Shown here one piece after another: positions 34,563 through 42,393 of a stretch of 64,000 nt of DNA. This stretch comes from an uncultured Lachnospiraceae bacterium (GTDB taxonomy: Bacteria > Bacillota > Clostridia > Lachnospirales > Lachnospiraceae): assembly GCA_910589075.1 (NCBI GenBank), contig CAJUSK010000035.1:27322-91321 (forward strand). Direction: 5' to 3'. Both the position numbers and the translations under genes were made by a program. Under the pieces are notes generated by a model that saw nothing but the letters and a program-made list of their open reading frames with translations, did no database searches and had not been told where the DNA came from. Within the stretch, counting starts at the first letter, position 1; each line of letters opens with the position of its first letter.

Positions 34563-36080
34563 ATGGAAAATTTTGCAATGCTATTTCAGGGATTTGGAAC
34601 TGCTCTGACGCCCATGAATATAGGGGCGTGCCTGTTGGGGGCAGTTCTGGGACTGGTGGTGGGCGCTATGCCGGGCATCGGTTCTCTGGCCGGAGTTGCC
34701 CTCCTGCTTCCTCTGACGTATAAATTCAATCCGGCGACGGCCATCATCATGCTCGGTGCGCTGTATTATTCAAATATGTATGGCGGCGCATTCAGTGCCA
34801 TTCTTTTGAATATTCCGGGAGATTCCCCGGCGGTTGTGACAACACTGGACGGATATCCGATGGCGACGAAGCGGAAACGTCCGGGACAGGCTCTGATGAC
34901 GGCCAACACGGCTTCTTTTGTCGGCGGCATTATCGGTATGATCATCTTAACCTTTATGGGGCCGGGGCTTGCCAATCTGGGGCTGAAATTTGGGCCTTCC
35001 GAGATGACGGCGCTGCTCTTGATCGCCATGACGTCCATTTCATGGCTGGTGGGAGAGAATCCTGTGAAAGGTCTGGTCATCACGGCGTTTGGTATTTTGC
35101 TGGCCAGTATGGGGATGGATACACTGTCCGGCGCGCCCAGGTATGAGTTTGGCAATATGTATCTGCTGGGAGGGATTCCGTTTACGCCGTTTGTCATCGG
35201 TGCAGTGGGTTTTGCACAGGTCATCCATCTGATCAACGATCGGGATTCCGATAATGAAAAACGGGCAAAGGATGCAGGTAAGGATACGAAACTGTCTATT
35301 CGTGGTTCTGTTTTAACGGGTCATGATTTGAAGAGACTGATTCCGCCTGCCCTCAGGTCCGGTTTCCTGGGCACTTTTGTAGGTGTATTACCGGGAGCGG
35401 GTGCCACCACAGGTTCTTTCATGGGATATGCAATCCAGAAAAAATTTAAGAGTGAGGAAGAGTTGGGAACGGGTGCCATTGAGGGGATTGCGGCTTCCGA
35501 GGCGGCCAACAATGCGGCGGCAGCAGGCGCGTTTGCACCGCTCCTTGCACTGGGCATTCCCGGTTCTGGGACAGGTGCGGTGCTTCTGGGCGGATTGATG
35601 ATGTGGGGACTTTCTCCAGGGCCGCTCCTGTTTGAAAATGAACCGGAATTTTGCTGGGGGCTCATCGCGTCTTTGTTTATGGCAAATCTGTTTACATTAA
35701 TCGTGGCAGTATGTGTGATCCCGTTTCTGATTAAGATTTTGTCCGTGCCGGTTAAATATATGATACCGATTATCACGGTAGTTTGCGTGGTGGGAGCGTA
35801 CAGCACGAGTAACTCTATGTATGGGGTAATTGTCATGTTTATTTCCGGCGTGGCGGGATATCTGCTGAGCAAAAATAATTTTCCCTCTGCTCCGATGCTT
35901 TTGTCCTTCGTGCTTGCCCCGATTCTGGAGGATAATATGCGTAAGGCATTTATTATTTCGGGAGGCAGCCTCAATATCTTCTTTAACCGGCCGATTACCT
36001 GTGTGCTGATGCTTATTTTCCTGGGCATCGTAGGTTTCTCGATTGTAAGACCGATTTTGATGAAAAAGGCTGAAAAATAA
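34563..36080 (+). CDS. tctA: Tripartite tricarboxylate transporter permease (TctA)
   Basis: A 505-residue polytopic membrane protein, the large channel subunit. Family signatures include GAMPGIGSLAGVALLLPLTY, MYGGAFSAILLNIPGDSPAV, the mirrored second half GVLPGAGATTGSFMGYA, IEGIAASEAANNAAAAG, and LALGIPGSGTGAVLLGG. The two halves repeat the same fold in inverted order, as usual for TctA. It starts after TAGGAGGAGG. Normal length, no defects. Confidence 0.95.
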   Translation: MENFAMLFQGFGTALTPMNIGACLLGAVLGLVVGAMPGIGSLAGVALLLPLTYKFNPATAIIMLGALYYSNMYGGAFSAILLNIPGDSPAVVTTLDGYPMATKRKRPGQALMTANTASFVGGIIGMIILTFMGPGLANLGLKFGPSEMTALLLIAMTSISWLVGENPVKGLVITAFGILLASMGMDTLSGAPRYEFGNMYLLGGIPFTPFVIGAVGFAQVIHLINDRDSDNEKRAKDAGKDTKLSIRGSVLTGHDLKRLIPPALRSGFLGTFVGVLPGAGATTGSFMGYAIQKKFKSEEELGTGAIEGIAASEAANNAAAAGAFAPLLALGIPGSGTGAVLLGGLMMWGLSPGPLLFENEPEFCWGLIASLFMANLFTLIVAVCVIPFLIKILSVPVKYMIPIITVVCVVGAYSTSNSMYGVIVMFISGVAGYLLSKNNFPSAPMLLSFVLAPILEDNMRKAFIISGGSLNIFFNRPITCVLMLIFLGIVGFSIVRPILMKKAEK

Positions 36081-36147
36081 TCCGCTGTGGATAGAGAATG
36101 AACAGGCGGCTGGTAATATGTTAATCAAATGATAGGAGGAATCGTAT

Positions 36148-37134
36148 ATGAAAAAGAGAAGTTTTACAATGTTGTTAGCCGGTGTAATGGCGCTTTCCAT
36201 GACAGTGGCCGGGTGCGGGAAGCAGGCCGACGGAGGTCCCTTTACTCCGACGAAAAATATTAACTGGACCGTGACATCCAGTGCGGGCGGCGGATCTGAT
36301 ATTTTTACGCGTATGATTGCCGATGTCATGAAAAATGAAGATTTGGTAAACGGACAGACGGTGGTAGTGACAAATAAAACAGACGGTGCAGGCGAGGTAG
36401 GACGCAACGAAGTGGCTACCTTGAAAAAAGATGCGGATTATCAGCTTTTAACGTTTAACAGCGGCGACCTTATGCCGATGGTACAGAATACCAAGAATCG
36501 TTCTTCCAATTTCCGGATTCTGGCGATTATGGCAGTGGACAAACAGCTTTTGTTCAAGGGTGAGAGCACATCCTATGATACATTTGAGGATGTTATTGCA
36601 GCCTGCCAGGCGGGGACAAAGGTTGTCATCGGCGGCTCAAAGGGCGACGACATTGCTACATATCAGGCGTTGCTGGCAGAACTCGGTATCGGTGAAGATG
36701 TGCTTACGTATATTACCTATGATTCTACCGGAGACGCGATTACGGCGGCTTTGGGCGGACATGTGGAACTTGTTATTTCCAAGCCTGCTGCGGCTTCCGA
36801 GTATGTGGAGGCGGGATCGCTGATTCCGGTACTGGCTCTGGCGAACGAGCGATATACAGGCAATCTGGCAGATGCTCCGACGCTGAGCGAGATCGGTGAT
36901 TATGAGAATGTGGAAGTCCCTGTATGGCGTGGCGTGGCAGGTCCTGCGTCGATGAGCGATGAGGCGGTTGCATTCTGGAGTGATGTGCTGGGCAAGGTTG
37001 CCGAGACGAGTCAGTGGAAGGATGAGTATATTGAGGCCAACAAACTGATTGCCGAATATAAGGACAGTGCTGCGGCAACGGAATATGTGACACAGTATGA
37101 AGCGGATTATATGAAAGCGAACGGAATCCAGTAG
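36148..37134 (+). CDS. tctC: Tripartite tricarboxylate transporter substrate-binding lipoprotein (TctC)
   Basis: A 328-residue Bug/TctC-type binding lipoprotein. The lipobox is VAGC (Cys about 23). The family start NINWTVTSSAGGGSDIFTRM is followed by VVVTNKTDGAGEVGRNEVA, VVIGGSKGDDIATYQALLA, AALGGHVELVISKPAAA and the end WRGVAGPASMSDEAVAFW. It captures the organic acid outside the membrane for TctAB. TAGGAGGAATC precedes the start. The gene order tctB-tctA-tctC with the binding protein last differs from the classical tctC-tctB-tctA. A hairpin closes the operon. Confidence 0.92.
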   Translation: MKKRSFTMLLAGVMALSMTVAGCGKQADGGPFTPTKNINWTVTSSAGGGSDIFTRMIADVMKNEDLVNGQTVVVTNKTDGAGEVGRNEVATLKKDADYQLLTFNSGDLMPMVQNTKNRSSNFRILAIMAVDKQLLFKGESTSYDTFEDVIAACQAGTKVVIGGSKGDDIATYQALLAELGIGEDVLTYITYDSTGDAITAALGGHVELVISKPAAASEYVEAGSLIPVLALANERYTGNLADAPTLSEIGDYENVEVPVWRGVAGPASMSDEAVAFWSDVLGKVAETSQWKDEYIEANKLIAEYKDSAAATEYVTQYEADYMKANGIQ

Positions 37135-37151
37135 ACTGTGATGTGAATCTT

Positions 37152-37186
37152 TGCCGGCAAAGCGTGAATTCCCTGCTTTGCCGGCA
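37152..37186. terminator. Terminator hairpin after tctC
   Basis: A perfect 12-base stem TGCCGGCAAAGC / GCTTTGCCGGCA with an 11-base loop. Weak T-run on the + side. Confidence 0.6.
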
Positions 37187-37194
37187 TTGTATGT

Positions 37195-37240
37195 ATGACA
37201 ATAGAAAGTTTGCATGGCATGTCTTTTTGATGTCCATGAC
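37195..37240. repeat. Dispersed palindromic element, copy C (degenerate)
   Basis: Left arm ACAATAGAAAG (37198-37208) is intact. The right arm is eroded to CTTTTTGATGTCCATGAC but is still alignable with CTTTCTATTGTTCATGAC of other copies. It lies between convergent genes. Confidence 0.5.
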
Positions 37241-37268
37241 ATGTATCTCTTTCACGGGCCGGATTTCC

Positions 37269-37784
37269 CTAAAACAACATCTCTGTGAGGTATTTATATA
37301 CCTCCTGATTTTTCTCCTGCCAGTTATCACAAATGCTCACAGCCATTTCCTCCAGCGGGACCGTTAGCTGGAGGCTGATCAGTTTGCTGCCATTTTCGGT
37401 TGCGGTTACTTCTGCCACAAATTCGCCTTTTGCCGATTTCCGGTAACCGGCCTGAACGGATACTTCATTGCGCAGCTCCAGCGCGTGGCTCTGGAGGTAC
37501 TGATCCACCTCTTCCTTAATCCCGTGGTGGATGCGGCTTCCAAAAAAGGCGAGCGTTTCCCTGCCTTCGTCAGTGATCATCAGATAGGTTCTGTTGCGCA
37601 GGGAGTTTGTGGTGATCAGGTTCTCCTCCTCGAGTTCTGCAATCGCCTGCTGGAGCGTGAGAAAATCCGTGTATGCTTTTTCCAGGATAAAGTCGCTGAT
37701 TTGTGCTCTGGTCAGTGGAAAGGTGACTCTGTCCAGCATATATAAAACAATGAGTTTATAAATGGTAAAAGATTTCTGTGTCAT
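37269..37784 (-). CDS. DUF4364 family protein
   Basis: A 171-residue protein of the Clostridial DUF4364 family. The N-terminal half is a winged helix-turn-helix (LIVLYMLDRVTFPLTRAQIS, TLQQAIAELEEENLI, YLMITDEGRETLAFF). The C-terminal half carries the conserved ELRNEVSVQAGYRKSAKGEFVAEV segment. It is probably a transcriptional regulator; targets are unknown. I chose the ATG at complement position 37784 (MTQKSFTIYKLIVLYML). It overlaps the stop of the upstream radical SAM gene as ATGA and has AAAGGA ahead; a longer in-frame start lies within that gene. Confidence 0.87.
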   Translation of the reverse strand: MTQKSFTIYKLIVLYMLDRVTFPLTRAQISDFILEKAYTDFLTLQQAIAELEEENLITTNSLRNRTYLMITDEGRETLAFFGSRIHHGIKEEVDQYLQSHALELRNEVSVQAGYRKSAKGEFVAEVTATENGSKLISLQLTVPLEEMAVSICDNWQEKNQEVYKYLTEMLF

Positions 37785-38767
37785 AGGTTTCCTTTCCGCG
37801 TTTGCAGACTGCTTTGTAACGCTTTTCCCTGCCATATATTTCTGACACGCATGTCATAATGGATACGGTTCAGTACAGTTCTTTTGTGCAGGCTCCATTT
37901 GGGCGCCAGCAGCAATTTTCGCGGCCCATCCCCCGTGAGACGGTGGATGACGATTTCAGGTGAGAGGCGTTCCAACGCGCCTGTAACTGTGTGTATATAT
38001 TCCTCCTGTTCCATGACCCGGAATTTGCCACAGAGATAATCGCCGGCCAGATCCGTATCCTGCAAAACATGTAAAAGCTGCAGCTTTACACCAAAGACGG
38101 GCAGCGTATTCATATAAGAAACGGTTTCATACATCTGCTTTTCTGTCTCGCCCGGCAATCCCAAAATGATATGAACGATAACGGGTATTTGCCGCAAAGC
38201 CAGTGCGGTTACCGCATTTGTAAAGCAGGAGAGCGGGTAGCCTCTGCGGATATAGTCCGCCGTCTGCTGGTGTATGGTCTGGAGTCCCAGTTCGACCCAG
38301 ATAAATTTGTCCGGCCAGGATTGTTTTAACGAAAGGAGCAGATTCAGCACATCTTCCGGCAGGCAGTCGGGGCGGGTGGCAATGGAAATGCCTGCAATTT
38401 CAGGATCTTCCAGCGCTTGTGTATACAGTGCTTCCAGGCGGGATACCGGTGCATAGGTATTGGTGTATGCCTGGAAATAGGCGATGAAACGTGTTCCCGT
38501 CTGTTTATCTCCAAAAAGGGAAAGCCCCTGGCGAATTTGTTGGGAGATAGTCAATCCCGCTGCTTTTACAGCAAAATCACCACTGCCGCCGTTACAGAAT
38601 ATGCAGCCCCGGCTGTCCAGGGTCCCGTCTCTGTTGGGGCAGGTCATGCCGGCATGCAGTGCAATCTTATATAACTTTTCATGAAATACATTCTGACAGT
38701 AAGCATGAAATGAATAATATGGCTTATCCAGCCAGAACGAAGGATATTGACGGGAAGAATTCTGCAT
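37781..38767 (-). CDS. TIGR01212/YhcC-type radical SAM protein
   Basis: A 328-residue radical SAM protein of the YhcC/YtqA type. Its cluster motif is spread out, HAGMTCPNRDGTLDSRGCIFC, with Cys-x11-Cys-x2-Cys. FIAYFQAYTNTYAPVSRLE, GISIATRPDCLPEDVL, WVELGLQTIHQQTADYIRRGY and HIILGLPGETEKQM are classic for the family. The family is widespread; its reaction is not firmly established as far as I know. It is transcribed with the DUF4364 gene. The start follows AAAAGGA on the minus strand. Confidence 0.9.
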   Translation of the reverse strand: MQNSSRQYPSFWLDKPYYSFHAYCQNVFHEKLYKIALHAGMTCPNRDGTLDSRGCIFCNGGSGDFAVKAAGLTISQQIRQGLSLFGDKQTGTRFIAYFQAYTNTYAPVSRLEALYTQALEDPEIAGISIATRPDCLPEDVLNLLLSLKQSWPDKFIWVELGLQTIHQQTADYIRRGYPLSCFTNAVTALALRQIPVIVHIILGLPGETEKQMYETVSYMNTLPVFGVKLQLLHVLQDTDLAGDYLCGKFRVMEQEEYIHTVTGALERLSPEIVIHRLTGDGPRKLLLAPKWSLHKRTVLNRIHYDMRVRNIWQGKALQSSLQTRKGNL

Positions 38768-38833
38768 AATGGCATCCTTTTTTGATGAAGCTGCATATCG
38801 GAGTCAGCAGGTATTGGGCAGCGGTTGCCTTCG

Positions 38834-39988
38834 TCAGGCATGAATATTGGATTTCACCGCTTCGGCAACTACCTGGGCCACTTCCGGACGGAAGGCTTCC
38901 GGCAGGATATTGGTATCACTCAACTCATCTTCCGGCACCAGTCCGGCGATGGCGTGGGCGGCAGCCAGTTTCATCTCTTCCGTTATCCGGGTTGCCCGGC
39001 CTTCCAGCGCGCCTTTGAAAATACCCGGAAATGCCACCACATTGTTGACCTGATTGGGGAAATCGGAGCGGCCTGTGCCCACAATCCGGACACCGGCGGC
39101 TTTTGCCACATCCGGCATAATTTCAGGCACCGGATTTGCCATGGCGAAGAGGACGGCGTCTTTTTTCATGGAAGCAGCCATTTCCTGTGTGACAATTCCG
39201 GGCGCGGATACGCCGATGAAAATATCTGCTTCCTGCATGGCATCTGCCAGCGTTCCGGTGAGCTGGCCGGGATTTGTCAGCTGTACCATCTCACTTTGCA
39301 TAAAATTGAGATGTTCACTGTTTTTAGAAAGGATTCCGGTTTTGTCGCAGAGGATCACATTGGTAAAGCCGTATGTCAACAGCAGTTTTGTTATGGCAAT
39401 GCCTGCGCTTCCGGCGCCGTTTACAACGACTTTACAGTGTTCTTTCTGCTTGTGGACCACTTTGAGAGCGTTGATAATACCTGCCAGTACAACAATGGCT
39501 GTGCCATGCTGGTCGTCATGGAAAACCGGAATATCCAGGAGGGTTTTCAGCCGTTCCTCGATTTCAAAACAGCGTGGCGCGCTGATATCTTCCAGATTGA
39601 TGCCGCCGAAGGCGGGAGCTATATTGACAATGGTGCGGATAATTTCTTCCGTATCCTGTGTATCCAGGCAGATGGGAACTGCATTGACATTGCCGAATTC
39701 CTTGAACAGAACCGCTTTTCCCTCCATGACGGGCATGGCGGCATAGGGGCCGATATTACCCAGCCCAAGGACGGCGCTGCCATCGGATATGACGGCAATG
39801 GTATTGGCCTTGATGGTATATTGATAAGCAGCCTCTTTGTCTTTGGCAATGACCTTGCAGGGTTCGGCTACGCCGGGGGTATAGGCCAGGGACAGGGCTT
39901 CTCTGGATTTGACAGGGGTTTTGGAAACTGTTTCCAGTTTGCCGTTCCATTCTTTGTGAAGCTGTAACGCTTTTTCGTTGGTAGTCAT
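38834..39988 (-). CDS. NAD(P)-dependent malic enzyme
   Basis: A 384-residue malic enzyme of the short bacterial type, converting malate to pyruvate and CO2 with NAD(P) reduction. Family motifs are SLAYTPGVAEPCKVIA (substrate loop with catalytic Tyr), VISDGSAVLGLGNIGP, FGGINLEDISAPRCFEIE (metal ligands Glu and Asp), PVFHDDQHGTA and the dinucleotide motif NGAGSAGIAITKLL. It lacks the C-terminal phosphotransacetylase-like domain of larger homologues. A consensus-type promoter lies upstream (40039-40067). It ends 66 bases before the radical SAM gene, and may lead that operon. Confidence 0.94.
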   Translation of the reverse strand: MTTNEKALQLHKEWNGKLETVSKTPVKSREALSLAYTPGVAEPCKVIAKDKEAAYQYTIKANTIAVISDGSAVLGLGNIGPYAAMPVMEGKAVLFKEFGNVNAVPICLDTQDTEEIIRTIVNIAPAFGGINLEDISAPRCFEIEERLKTLLDIPVFHDDQHGTAIVVLAGIINALKVVHKQKEHCKVVVNGAGSAGIAITKLLLTYGFTNVILCDKTGILSKNSEHLNFMQSEMVQLTNPGQLTGTLADAMQEADIFIGVSAPGIVTQEMAASMKKDAVLFAMANPVPEIMPDVAKAAGVRIVGTGRSDFPNQVNNVVAFPGIFKGALEGRATRITEEMKLAAAHAIAGLVPEDELSDTNILPEAFRPEVAQVVAEAVKSNIHA

Positions 39989-40038
39989 ACTGTTTCCTCT
40001 TTTCCTGAATAATCGTTGGTTTGCATAATGCGCTTCCT

Positions 40039-40067
40039 ATTATATAATAATTTGAATCTTTTTGCAA
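40039..40067 (-). promoter_or_regulatory. SigA-type promoter for malic enzyme
   Basis: On the minus strand: TTGCAA (40067-40062), 17-base spacer, TATAAT (40044-40039). About 50 bases before the start codon. Its -35 box lies 8 bases from that of the divergent rho promoter. Confidence 0.7.
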
Positions 40068-40074
40068 AATATGT

Positions 40075-40102
40075 TTGCATTCCCATGAAAGTTATGTATA
40101 AT
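40075..40102 (+). promoter_or_regulatory. SigA-type promoter for rho
   Basis: TTGCAT (40075-40080), 16-base spacer, TATAAT (40097-40102). This puts the transcript start near 40109. A second TATAAT at 40314-40319 has no suitable -35. Confidence 0.55.
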
Positions 40103-40108
40103 ATAGCT

Positions 40109-40336
40109 ATTGGTTATTGCTAAAGCATAAACCGGCAATCAGAACTGCGCATTTGCTGTGTTGCTATGTGCATAAACTGACTGAACACCCATCTTTATGC
40201 GTATGGTGCATATCGACCTGTATGGGCGTTTGGAAACTTTGATGTTTTCGGATAGCTTCATGTACATTCGTACAACAATCCCACTGGACAACAGAGAAAT
40301 GATCACATAATTGTATAATAAGGGAGGATAAGGCAA
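40109..40336 (+). promoter_or_regulatory. Long untranslated leader of rho
   Basis: About 228 bases between the predicted transcript start and ATG 40337, with no gene and no clear terminator. It is CA- and T-containing rather than GC-rich and could hold Rho-binding sites. Autogenous control through the leader is known for E. coli rho; here it is inferred only from length. Gap 39989-40336 contains nothing else beyond the two divergent promoters. Confidence 0.4.
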
Positions 40337-42013
40337 ATGAGAGAAAAATATGAGTCCTTGGCTTTGACTGATTTAAAAGCAATCGCAAAGTCAAGGGGAA
40401 TAAAGGGTACTTCTACGATGAAGAAGGCGGAGGTCGTGGAAGCTATGTTGAAGATGGACAGCCAGGAGAGCCAGAAGGCTGTTGCAGAGGGGGCGGCTGT
40501 ACAGGGCGAAGAGAGCGGAAGGCCGGCGGGGGCGGAAAAGCCTGCGCAGGCAGAGAAAGCAGAGCGGACTGAGCAGCCGGAGAAACAGGCAGAGAAATCG
40601 GAACGGGCGGAAAAGCAGACCGAACGGACTGAGCGGTCAGAGCGACAGGCAGAGAAGCCGGAACGGACAGAGCGATTGGAGCGACAGGCAGAGAAGCCTG
40701 AACGGACAGAGCGGCCGGAGCGGCAGACAGAGAAACCGGAACGGACAGAGCGGCCGGAGCGGCAGACAGAGAAACCGGAACGGACAGAGCGGCCGGAACG
40801 GCCGGAGAGGCAGTCAGACAAAGCGGATCGGGGAGAGCGGACCGAGCGGGAGCGGGCGGAAAATGAGAAATCGCTGGCAGATCTGGACAGCGGTGAGATT
40901 GCCAACGGTATTTTGGAAGTGATGCCTGACGGGTACGGGTTTATCCGCTGTGAGAATTATCTGCCGGGAGAAAACGATGTGTATGTGGCCCCCAGCCAGA
41001 TCCGGCGTTTCGGGTTGAAAACAGGCGATATTGTGGAAGGCAATACAAGGGTTAAAACACAGGCTGAGAAGTTCAGCGCATTGCTTTTTGTAAAAAAAAT
41101 CAACGGATATGTTCCGGAGGTGGCTTCCCGCCGTCGTAACTTTGAAGATATGACACCGATTTTCCCTGATAAGCGGCTGCGTATGGAGACGCCCGGCGCC
41201 AGTATTGCCATGCGTATTATGGATCTGATGAGCCCGGTGGGAAAGGGCCAGAGGGGGATGATCGTATCACCGCCCAAGGCCGGTAAGACTACATTGCTGA
41301 AAGAAGTGGCTAAATCCATTAAGAAGAACAGCCCGGAGATGCATCTGATTATTCTTCTGATCGATGAGCGCCCTGAAGAAGTGACGGACATCAGAGAGGC
41401 CATCGAGGGCCCGAATGTGGAAGTGATCTATTCAACCTTTGATGAGCTGCCGGAACATCATAAGCGGGTGTCGGAGATGGTAATCGAGCGTGCAAAACGA
41501 CTTGTGGAACATGGCAGGGATGTAACGATTCTGCTGGACAGCATTACACGCCTGACGAGGGCGTATAATCTGGTTGTTCCTCCCAGTGGCAGGACACTTT
41601 CCGGCGGTCTGGATCCGGCGGCGCTGCATATGCCCAAGCGTTTTTTTGGCGCGGCAAGAAATATGCGTGAAGGGGGCAGTCTGACCATATTGGCGACGGC
41701 TTTGGTGGAAACCGGCAGTAAAATGGACGATGTGGTGTACGAAGAATTTAAGGGCACCGGCAATATGGAAATGGTTCTGGACAGAAAACTCTCCGAACGA
41801 CGCGTATTTCCGGCCATTGATATCCCCAAGTCCGGCACGAGAAGAGAAGATCTGTTGCTGAATCGTGAAGAGCTGGAAGCCATCAATATTATGCGGAAAG
41901 CATTAAATTCATTAAAACCGGAAGAGGCCGTGGACAAAATACTGGACATGTTTTCCAGGACCAGAACCAATATGGAATTTGTGAACATGGTTAAGAAAAT
42001 TAAATTCTTTTAA
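40337..42013 (+). CDS. rho: Transcription termination factor Rho with charged repeat insertion
   Basis: A 558-residue RNA-dependent ATPase hexamer that ends transcription. An N-terminal Rho-N/SAP-like helix domain (YESLALTDLKAIAKSRGIKG, about 5-45) is followed by a disordered insert of about 120 residues rich in Glu, Arg, Pro and Lys. The cold-shock RNA-binding domain (GILEVMPDGYGFIRCENYL) and the ATPase with Walker A SPPKAGKTTLLKEVAK come next. LIILLIDERPEEVTD, the Q-loop/R-loop region and the end AINIMRKALNSLKPEEAVDKIL complete it. Typical Rho is about 420 residues; the insert explains the excess. The start is preceded by AGGGAGG. The insert is encoded by 39-base tandem repeats (40623-40817). 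Confidence 0.96.
   Translation: MREKYESLALTDLKAIAKSRGIKGTSTMKKAEVVEAMLKMDSQESQKAVAEGAAVQGEESGRPAGAEKPAQAEKAERTEQPEKQAEKSERAEKQTERTERSERQAEKPERTERLERQAEKPERTERPERQTEKPERTERPERQTEKPERTERPERPERQSDKADRGERTERERAENEKSLADLDSGEIANGILEVMPDGYGFIRCENYLPGENDVYVAPSQIRRFGLKTGDIVEGNTRVKTQAEKFSALLFVKKINGYVPEVASRRRNFEDMTPIFPDKRLRMETPGASIAMRIMDLMSPVGKGQRGMIVSPPKAGKTTLLKEVAKSIKKNSPEMHLIILLIDERPEEVTDIREAIEGPNVEVIYSTFDELPEHHKRVSEMVIERAKRLVEHGRDVTILLDSITRLTRAYNLVVPPSGRTLSGGLDPAALHMPKRFFGAARNMREGGSLTILATALVETGSKMDDVVYEEFKGTGNMEMVLDRKLSERRVFPAIDIPKSGTRREDLLLNREELEAINIMRKALNSLKPEEAVDKILDMFSRTRTNMEFVNMVKKIKFF
40623..40817 (+). repeat. 39-base tandem repeat inside rho
   Basis: Five in-frame units beginning AACGGAC at 40623, 40662, 40701, 40740 and 40779. 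Each encodes 13 residues of the type ERTERPERQTEKP. Units three and four are nearly identical in DNA, so copy number may vary between strains. Confidence 0.85.
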
Positions 42014-42019
42014 AAAGCC

Positions 42020-42048
42020 TTGCAAGCATATGAAAACTGTGCTACAAT
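42020..42048 (+). promoter_or_regulatory. SigA-type promoter for rpmE
   Basis: TTGCAA (42020-42025), 17-base spacer, TACAAT (42043-42048), directly after the rho stop. The leader contains a TGTCTG/CAGACA hairpin at about 42057-42080. Confidence 0.65.
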
Positions 42049-42127
42049 GATTAAGCTGTCTGTGGAAGTTATACAGACAAGGTATAAGAGCATTCAGGGA
42101 ATTGATTACAATAGAGAGGTGAAAACG

Positions 42128-42334
42128 ATGAAACAGGGAATCCATCCGGAGTACTATCAGGCAACCGTAACATGCAACTGTGGAAACACATTTGTAACAG
42201 GTTCTACAAAACCTGAAATCCATGTAGAAGTTTGTTCCAAATGCCATTCCTTCTATACGGGTCAGCAGAAGGCTGCAAGAGCGGCAGGACGTATTGACAA
42301 GTTCAATAAGAAGTATGGCGTAGAAAGCAAATAA
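42128..42334 (+). CDS. rpmE: 50S ribosomal protein L31
   Basis: A 68-residue zinc-ribbon (C+) type L31: MKQGIHPEYY, then CNCGNTF (Cys16, Cys18) and CSKCHSFYTG (Cys36, Cys39), ending KFNKKYGVE. It binds zinc and sits in the large ribosomal subunit at the subunit bridge. I chose ATG 42128, which is preceded by GAGAGGTG; a frame open further upstream has no ribosome site. It is followed by a strong terminator, so most transcripts are monocistronic with partial read-through to the next genes. Confidence 0.97.
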   Translation: MKQGIHPEYYQATVTCNCGNTFVTGSTKPEIHVEVCSKCHSFYTGQQKAARAAGRIDKFNKKYGVESK

Positions 42335-42344
42335 CGGTATGAAA

Positions 42345-42377
42345 AAGGTTGAGGTTTTTAATCTCAACCTTATTTTT
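42345..42377 (+). terminator. Rho-independent terminator after rpmE
   Basis: Perfect stem AAGGTTGAG / CTCAACCTT with a 9-base loop, followed by ATTTTT. Confidence 0.85.
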
Positions 42378-42393
42378 AATCAGAGGTTCCTTT

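Noticed and set aside
40623..40817. 39-base repeats as a non-coding satellite or CRISPR
   Set aside because: They are in frame within rho and encode a regular 13-residue motif between two conserved domains.
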